From Undaria pinnatifida (taxonomy: Eukaryota > Sar > Phaeophyceae > Laminariales > Alariaceae), in NCBI GenBank assembly GCA_012845835.1, contig JABAKD010000005.1, positions 14,129,205 through 14,193,204 of the forward strand: a stretch of DNA of 64,000 nucleotides. The letters are read 5' to 3'. A program made the translations under genes and the position numbers. Below the pieces are notes generated by a model. It was not told where the DNA came from and made no database searches. It worked only from the letters and a program-made list of their open reading frames with translations. Below, piece by piece: positions 57,681-64,000 of the stretch. The stretch's first letter is position 1, and the number at the start of each line of letters is the position of its first letter.

Positions 57681-58449
57681 AATACCTTGTATATGGACAA
57701 ACTCAAAAATTAGTAGACGAGTCAGCCCCGTGGAGTTGCATGCTGCTTTCATGCACGTGAATTTCGTTCACATACAGACAGACTTTTGGCCATTGAATAG
57801 TGGTCATCATGCGATCAAGTACGCAAGGACAACAAAGGCAGAGGGAAGGGTTTTTATCGAGGATTTCCCTCTGATGGCCCCTGTGTTCTCGGTTTGTTAG
57901 CCTATCCTCAATTTCATCGTTTCTGTAAAGAGCTTTGCGGCTCGCTACCCTCGGCTATATAGCCACAGAATTGCTGTAGCATATTGCTCTTGTCATCGCA
58001 TTGTGCCAGGGGATATGTTTCGGTTCTGTGACAATTTCAAGAGTTACTGTGACGGAGGCGTTTTAGTGATAGTGGGGACCGTGCTATTTACGCCCCCTAC
58101 GTCGGGTGTGGCTGCCCCACCCGGATACAATCAATTCCTGGGGTCTACGTCCATAGACCTTGCGAATAAGCAATCGCGTTACCATCTACACAATACTTTC
58201 TTGGGATACGTTATACCTTGAGCACCTGCACAGGGGACCTGCTTTCTTCCCCCCAGCAACGTGCACGCGCCTTCTGGACTCGGTCGTATCGGTCTTTCGG
58301 AGGTCAGTCATTTTATAAATATCTGAGGGCATAGCCCACTTGGGGACCCTGCGATGCTAATAGGCTAGATGTCCTTGTCTTCCTCACCTTGACTCTAGAC
58401 CTCGCTGTACTAGGGCACGACTCGTCACAGTTGTCTCACGTCAGCTCTT
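57681..58449. other. Spacer with no recognised gene
   Basis: A plus-strand frame at 58003-58221 (72 codons) has ordinary composition but no recognised family and no visible splice partners. Confidence 0.4.
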
Positions 58450-58860
58450 GTCAATAATCTGGAGTGCGTCGTCACACAGGAGCTGGAGCCCTACGAGGAA
58501 ATTGATGTTGTTTCAAATTTACTCTTGCCAATAAGATGGAGTCGTGGTCGCACAAAGATGCCGGAGCCCTAGAAAGATGAGAAAAACCAGATGATAAGTA
58601 TCATAACTTGTCACGGAAATGTTGCACCTGCCACCTTAAAAGCACCTCCTGACGAAGAAGGCGCGCAACAAGTGATATAACCCAACGCGCAAACTAACCT
58701 CACATTGCAGCGGGTACGCACAGCACAGAATTCCCCTGTTCCCAGAGGTAACCAACTCCCGGCTACAAACTACCGCGGATGCTGTTTAATAGGAGTACTC
58801 AGTAAGTTATAGTGCTGGATGCACCGCACGAATCGCACGGTTGTCGCAGCACTCTAACTG
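58450..58860 (-). mobile_element. NA retroposon, old 3' part
   Basis: Minus strand and visibly more diverged than the other copies. Tail blocks are partly duplicated (GTCACACAGGAGCTGGAGCC near 58471 and GTCGCACAAAGATGCCGGAG near 58547). Confidence 0.65.
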
Positions 58861-58937
58861 CCTGCGAAAGCTGTTTGCGTCAAAGCAAAGACGCTGCAGC
58901 GCAGTTTGGGGACTGCAAGAAACGCTACCAGGTATGT

Positions 58938-59295
58938 GTGAATGTTGATGTTGTTGTTGTTGCTGCTGTTGTTGTTGCTGTTGTTGTTCTCACGTCAACA
59001 CGCATGATCAAACCCGTGGTCACAGGACAGGCTCCAGTCACCTTGAATCGGAGGAATACCCCAGGCGAAAAACGCAAACGAACCAACAAAGGTGATACAC
59101 GCATATATCAGCTGACGCAGTCCATGCCTCCTCGAGAAACATGTATATAGTGACATCTGGAATCAGCCTACAATGAATGGGCCAGACCTGTACTGGGGCA
59201 TAGTTCTCGCTAATCGCGCCTGGAAAACCGGCTATATATACCGCTTGCCACCCAGAAAACACCACCACGTATAGAGTATACTTCACGGAGTGCCT
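58938..59295 (-). pseudogene. LINE 3' tail with (AAC)n end
   Basis: Minus strand; (GTT)n on the plus strand at 58944-58990, then the GTCACAGGACAGGCTCCAGT tail. Confidence 0.8.
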
Positions 59296-59311
59296 ACATA
59301 TCACTGGGTTG

Positions 59312-59528
59312 TTGTTCTCACATTAACTCGCATGATCAAGTCCGTGGTCACGGAACAGGCTTCTGAACACTCTGGAGCTGAGAATTACCTCTGATCACTC
59401 TGGAGCTGAGGAATACCTTAAGGGGAAACACAAACAACCCCAGGTGGTACACGCAGTCTATATTACAGCTGCCGCAATTCACGCCTCCACTATGAGTCAG
59501 TCTTTTTTTTATTGTGTTTGTTCTCTAA
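59312..59528 (-). pseudogene. LINE 3' tail, second copy
   Basis: Minus strand. Contains an internal duplication of the CACTCTGGAGCTGAG block and is joined on the right to SINE-T. Confidence 0.7.
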
Positions 59529-59529
59529 A

Positions 59530-59820
59530 CTTTTACTTTCCAGCTTCTGGACAAGCCGTCGTCACAGGTGTCCTCCCTTCTCCCCCCCGTTTCTTGGCTT
59601 CAATTTCTGTCGAGCATAGAGTTCAGCAATCCCACTGCTCGTCGATTTTCATCGAGTGTTGCTAACTCACGCTCTCGCGCTTTCCGCAAGTCAATATTTG
59701 CGCAAAAAAAAGTCTCAACGAAGTTATATGAGTATGCACTCAGCAGGGATCGAACTCACGAAACTGACCTATCCAGACTCGAGGATAAGATGATACGCCA
59801 CCGGGGCGAGCGGTATAGTG
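59530..59820 (-). mobile_element. tRNA-headed SINE (SINE-T)
   Basis: Minus strand. The head (59745-59820) resembles a tRNA: GGTGGCGTATCATCTTATCC at the A-box position, a TATCC/GGATA anticodon-like stem, and a GAGTTCGATCCC B box. The body carries ACTTGCGGAAAGCGCGAGAG and CGTGAGTTAG. The 3' part has GTGAC.ACGGCTTGTCC, echoing the LINE tail motif GTGACCACGGACTTG. The acceptor stem does not pair well, so it is not a working tRNA gene. Confidence 0.55.
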
Positions 59821-59934
59821 TACGACGTGCCAGGTCTGTACCGGTGCGTACGTCTCATATCTCGCGCCTGGAAAAACCGACTATACCGCTTGCCACCCAA
59901 GAAAGACGACCACGTATATACTAAACTTTTTTTT

Positions 59935-60139
59935 TCTTCATTTTTCTCACACTTCTACTTCCCAGCCTTTGGACAAGCCGTGGTCACATGTGTCGTCCCT
60001 TCTTCCCCCCGTTTTTTTTCCTCAGTTGTATATCGCATATATATGGGGTTCAGCAATCCCACTGTTCGTCGATTTCTCATCGAGTGATGCTAACTCACGC
60101 TCTCGCGCTTTCCGCAAGTCAAGTTGTGCACAAGAAAAA
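59935..60139 (-). mobile_element. SINE-T, 5'-truncated copy
   Basis: Same body and tail as 59530-59710, without the tRNA-like head. 3' end GTGACCACGGCTTGTCC, then AGTGTGAGAAAAATG. Confidence 0.65.
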
Positions 60140-60412
60140 GATCCCGACACACGTACGAGTATCTATCACTTCGCATACGCACGACAGACGCAAGTCAATT
60201 GGAAAAAATAATCAAATACAATAAATGAAGACAAACGGTAAGGAATAAAAAGAGGGAAAAACAAAAATGGTCGCAAGTAATGGGAAAGGAAAGAAAAGAA
60301 GACAAGAAAAACAACAAAACAGAAGACGAAAAGAGGAAGCAAGGAAAGGAAGAGAGAAAAGTATGTCATACTAGCAGACCCTAGGAACTGACGAAAGACG
60401 GCATCGGCTCAT
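60140..60412 (-). pseudogene. LINE 3' UTR fragment
   Basis: Minus strand. AGTTCCTAGGGTCTGCTAGT, a pyrimidine-rich stretch, then CGTGCGTATGCGAAGTGATA. Collinear with 47075-47350. Confidence 0.75.
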
Positions 60413-60424
60413 AGAGAGTCTGTC

Positions 60425-60551
60425 GTTGTAGTTGTTGTCGTTGTTGTCGTCGTCGTTGTTGTTGTTGTTTTTGTTGTTGTTGTTGTTGTTCTTGTTGTTG
60501 TTGCTGTTGTTGTTGTTGCTGTTGTTGTTGTTGTTGTGGTTGTTATTGTTT

Positions 60552-60590
<39 letters not shown>

Positions 60591-61256
60591 TCTCCGTTAA
60601 ACATCTAGTCCGTGGTCACACAAAGGTGCTGGATCCCTTGGACGATCCGAAAAAACAAATGAAATATATATTCGTTCTAATACGGCGCTTTCTTACACTA
60701 ATACGCACGATACAGGTAAGGCACACAAGTGAAACGATCCAATATGCAAACTGAACTCACGTAGCCGCGGATGTCAACTCAAGTACAGCATAAAGTTCCC
60801 CCGTTCCCACAACTAACTTAACTCGCGTCAACAAACTACAGCGATTAGCATTCCTGCGCCGTGCGAACCGCACCGTAATCGTGGGCACAGACCAACGGGC
60901 CTGCTGTCTGGAGTGATGTCAGAGCGACAAACCGCGGGCATTCAGTGTGAAAAGGGCAATCAAATCAAAAACTACCATACAAAACATCATTGATAACCCC
61001 GTCTTTCCGAGCTGTCTGACAGGTTGCAGCGCAGCTCTGAGCTACAACGCCCCTGCCTGAAAGTTAAAAATTGCGAGGAGTGGTCCCCCGTGAAAGGCGT
61101 ACAACTATGCCAGCTCTACAAAAATCAATGACGTCAGTAAAATGTTGTACTACTGCCTCGGTAAAAAAAACTGGATAAAGCCGATCCTGCTGCTATCGTG
61201 ATGATGGTGTGCGTGCGGTTCGTGGGTTTCCGTGTGCCATCCTCCTGCTGTGGTCC
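60425..61256 (-). mobile_element. NA retroposon, copy 5, 3' half with long (AAC)n tail
   Basis: Minus strand. An (AAC)n tail of about 170 bp (GTT on the plus strand, 60425-60597), then a body collinear with 48670-49370. It continues after an inserted LINE piece at 61718. Confidence 0.8.
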
Positions 61257-61717
61257 TCCATCTTCTCTTTGCTTGCCTTTTTCGTTTTGTTATGTTTTTC
61301 TTCTCTTTTCTTTTATTTCCTTTATCTTCTTTCCTCCTCTTTGGTTCTTTTTCTCCAATTGGCTTACGCCTGTTGTGCGTATGCGTAGTAAAGATACTAC
61401 GTGTAATTTTTTCGTGGCAGTCTTACTTGGGTGGCAATCGGAATATTTGGTTTCTCCAGGCGTGAGTAGAGAGACGTGTATGCACCCGCCTGGACCTGGC
61501 ACATCGTAGACTGACTCCCGATATCACTTTCAGCTGTTTCTGGTGGTGGAGGCATGAATTGCGTCAGCTGTGATATATGCGTATACCACCTTGATTTGGT
61601 TGTGTGTTTTTCCCTGGGGTATTACTCAGCTCCAGACTGACTGGAGCCTGTCCTGTGACCACGCACTTGATTATGCGGGTTAGTGTGAGAACAACAACAA
61701 ATACAACAACAACAACA
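61257..61717 (+). pseudogene. LINE 3' end inserted inside an NA retroposon
   Basis: Pyrimidine-rich 3' UTR, GCGTATGCGTAGTAAAGATA, the CCTGTGACCACGCACTTGAT tail and an (AAC)n end. The NA sequence on each side is consecutive in the uninterrupted copy at 49817-50606. Confidence 0.85.
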
Positions 61718-62282
61718 ATGGCCGCCTCATTGCCTTAGCTCATTCGGCCCGCTCATGCGCACTTGCTCTCGTTGAAGCTCTATTTCAATTGGTTCACTTT
61801 CGCCCCCGTCCCAAAAAACAACATGATCCTCGCAGCTTGCGGTGCTGATCTGAAAAACAAAAGGCATTGTTCAAGGAGAGTTCAATCCGTCTCTTCCCCG
61901 CCTGTCGACGGCCAATTGCCCTCCTTCTTCGTCGTCGAATCCAGCTTCCTGCCGGCGCAGTTGCCTCCACTCAAACCAACACTGCGCCGTAGCGTGGCTC
62001 GCGGTGACGCCTGCCTCGACGCACGAGCATCCCGAATAAACATAGCTGCTCCGCCGCTGCTGCCTCTAAAGAGGCACGAATCGTTGATGACCAATCCTAA
62101 CGCACCACGTACGACCCAACTCTACCGCCACGCCTAAGCCACGCGGCCACACGCAGCAGCAAGAAGGTATCGCTCATTGAGGGTGAATCCGGCCTTAACC
62201 CGCCAGAAAGACCCCCCTACTTGCTACTAGCATGCTACGGCATTCCTCTCAGCATGCCTTGCCGAGGCGGCAAGGAGAACGG
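61718..62282 (-). mobile_element. NA retroposon, copy 5, 5' half
   Basis: Minus strand, collinear with 48092-48665. Holds the open 70-codon frame (61882-62094) that aligns end to end with 48284-48496. Its 5' end (TTCTCCTTGCCGCCTCGGCA) matches the other copies. Confidence 0.8.
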
Positions 62283-62304
62283 AGGAGCTGTATACCAGCA
62301 TCGA

Positions 62305-62570
62305 AGTTATTGTTGTTGTTCTCACGTTAGCTCGCATCATGAAATCCGTGGTCACAGGACAGGTTCCAGTGTTTGGAGCGGAATAATGCCCCAGGGAAAA
62401 AAACAAAAACGAAAAGTGGTACACGCATGCTTACATCATAGCTGACGCAATACTCGCCTCAGCTGAAAAAGTGAAAAAAGTTGAAATCGGGAGTCAGCCT
62501 AGAACGTGCCCGGTCGATACAGATACATACACCGCACGCCACCCAGAGAAGATGACCACGTCGTATATAC
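62305..62570 (-). pseudogene. LINE 3' tail
   Basis: Minus strand. (GTT)4 on the plus strand, then CTCACGTTAGCTCGCATCAT and GGTCACAGGACAGGTTCCAG. Ends near ACCACGTCGTATATA. Confidence 0.75.
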
Positions 62571-62574
62571 CATA

Positions 62575-62961
62575 AAATATTCATACACTCCAGCAGTGAG
62601 ATCGAATTTTTTTTTGTCGAAACACATCCTAAATAAAATCAATACAGATACACTCCTCCATCCAGGTGTGAGATCGAATATTCTGTCGAAAATCATCTTT
62701 GCAGCGCTGTGCGTCATGCTCCGATCGCGCGTGTTACTAGTTGATGTTGAAAGTAGTCATTCTGTGCGCGAGTTTATCAAGTGTATCCTGTAGGTCGTAT
62801 GACCGGCGAGGAGAGGGCGGAATTTTGTAGGTTTGGGGGCCTGGTTTTAGCAGAGGCGGGGGAGGGAGCAACTTGATCTGTGCGCGCGCAAACTAAAAAT
62901 CATTCAAGGGGACAAATCTGACGGCTGTGGAAGGAGAATTCATCAGTTTATACCACCTGCT
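62575..62961 (-). repeat. Composite repeat fragments, diverged
   Basis: Two partial termini in tandem: TACACTCCAGCAGTGAGATC near 62585 and CCAGGTGTGAGATCGAATAT near 62662. CTCCGATCGCGCGTGTTACT and a short G-rich module follow. The most degraded copies in the window. Confidence 0.65.
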
Positions 62962-63054
62962 TGGTGTTGTTTATTATTGAATCATATTTTGTGGTAGGTG
63001 TCGTATGCAGGTGTGGTAAATGATGTATACGTGGTGTGTTATATTTTTAAAAAT

Positions 63055-63925
63055 GAAAATACACTCCAGCTGTGAGATCGAAGATTTCGTCGAATCTCAT
63101 ATTTGCAAGCTGTGTGTGATACTCCGATCGCGCGCATTACGAGTTGTGTGTCCTCATTAAGGATATAGGTCGGCGACTCCCCTTTCAACTACAGTGTAGC
63201 TATCAGGGTCAACAGGGTGATTTTAGTCAGTCTGTGCGGGGAAACTATAAAACCCGTTTCTGAGGGGGACAAAATCTGACAGCTGTGGAGGGAAATGTAT
63301 CCTTTTATCAAGTGAATCTTGTAAGTCGAATATCCGTGAGGGGGGGGGGCGGAGTTTTGAAGGACGTGGGGGCCTGGTTTTGATCAAAAGCGAGCCGGTT
63401 TGGAGGAGGGGGGAAGAGGGGGGGGGGTATATATGATGAACTGGTGCATTTTTTTTTTTCTTTTTCCCAAAACCTTGATATATCCCCTTAAAGGACTTAT
63501 AGCCTTACGCACAAATTGCCCGCCTGTCCGCCCCCCTCCAGCCCCCCCCCCCCCCACCCCTTCCAACCCCGCGCGCTTTTGATCAAAGCCAGGCGCCCAC
63601 GATGTTCAAACCTCCGCCCTCCCTTCACCGGTTGTTCGACTTACCGGATTCACTTGATAAACGGATACATCTCCTTCCACAGCTGTCAGATTTTGTCCCC
63701 CTCATAAATGGGTTTATTTGTTTCCGCGCACGAAATCACTAACATGACCCCGCTGACCCTGATAGCTACACTGTAGGTGCAAGGGGAGTCCCCGACCTAT
63801 GTCCTTAATGAGGACACACAACCCGTACTACGCGCGATCGGAGTATCACACACAGCTTGCAAAAATGAGTTTCGGCAAAATCTTCGATCTCACAGCTGGA
63901 CGGAGTGTATTTTCATTTTTATATT
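63055..63925. repeat. Inverted pair of composite-repeat copies
   Basis: 63057-63400 is a minus-strand terminal part and 63430-63925 a plus-strand one. Their outer ends (AAAAATGAAAATACACTCCA and its complement) face outward, giving arms of about 350 bp around a short G-rich centre. Confidence 0.85.
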
Positions 63926-64000
63926 ATATCGGTGTGTTAGTGTACATGGGTCCCAAGATAGAACATTCGATTTACACGTGTAGCCATGTAGCTACAATGG

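Overview
The window looks like a repeat-dense stretch of a eukaryotic nuclear genome. One host gene is convincingly recognisable, spread over six exons with GT..AG introns. The rest is mobile-element debris, simple repeats and unrecognised spacer. The mix suggests a stramenopile, most likely a brown alga: intron-rich gene, long introns, TTAGGG-type repeats, a DIRS/Ngaro-type element next to Copia and LINE relics, and many repeats with C- or G-runs. That assignment is inference and has not been checked by any search.

Layout. Positions 1-6300 hold microsatellites, a composite C-rich repeat (985-3046), old direct repeats and a Gln/Ser-rich open frame between two 85-bp repeats. From 6353 to 15985 come a 1.2-kb LINE-tailed non-autonomous retroposon, tandem arrays, a perfect-TIR MITE (10681-11170), a cluster of A-tailed SINE-like copies and a long composite repeat (13600-15690). 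From 15988 to 21537 lies a fossil tyrosine-recombinase retroelement on the minus strand, with split direct repeats and a tandemly repeated internal segment. Positions 21600-27325 hold palindromes, a 194-bp tandem repeat, another composite repeat and a 5'-truncated LINE.

The host gene (27823-43143, plus strand) encodes a 494-residue gamma-butyrobetaine/trimethyllysine dioxygenase-like enzyme with all three iron ligands. Its 10-kb first intron holds an old, decayed Ty1/Copia element (29456-36710) and a short telomere-like tract. Downstream, a composite repeat (43989-46199) is flanked by a 13-bp direct repeat containing a perfect 12-bp palindrome. Positions 46700-62560 are a nest of LINE 3' ends, LINE-tailed retroposons, SINE-like copies and composite repeats. 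The best LINE copy (51869-54218) keeps endonuclease and reverse transcriptase motifs. The window ends in an inverted pair of composite-repeat copies (63055-63925).

Relations among the repeats. The LINE, the 1.2-kb non-autonomous family and a tRNA-headed SINE share a short 3' motif; the first two end in (AAC)n, which suggests the LINE mobilised the others. The composite family and a second family share a terminal block that differs in a coding-like way. That block is the most unusual unexplained signal in the window.
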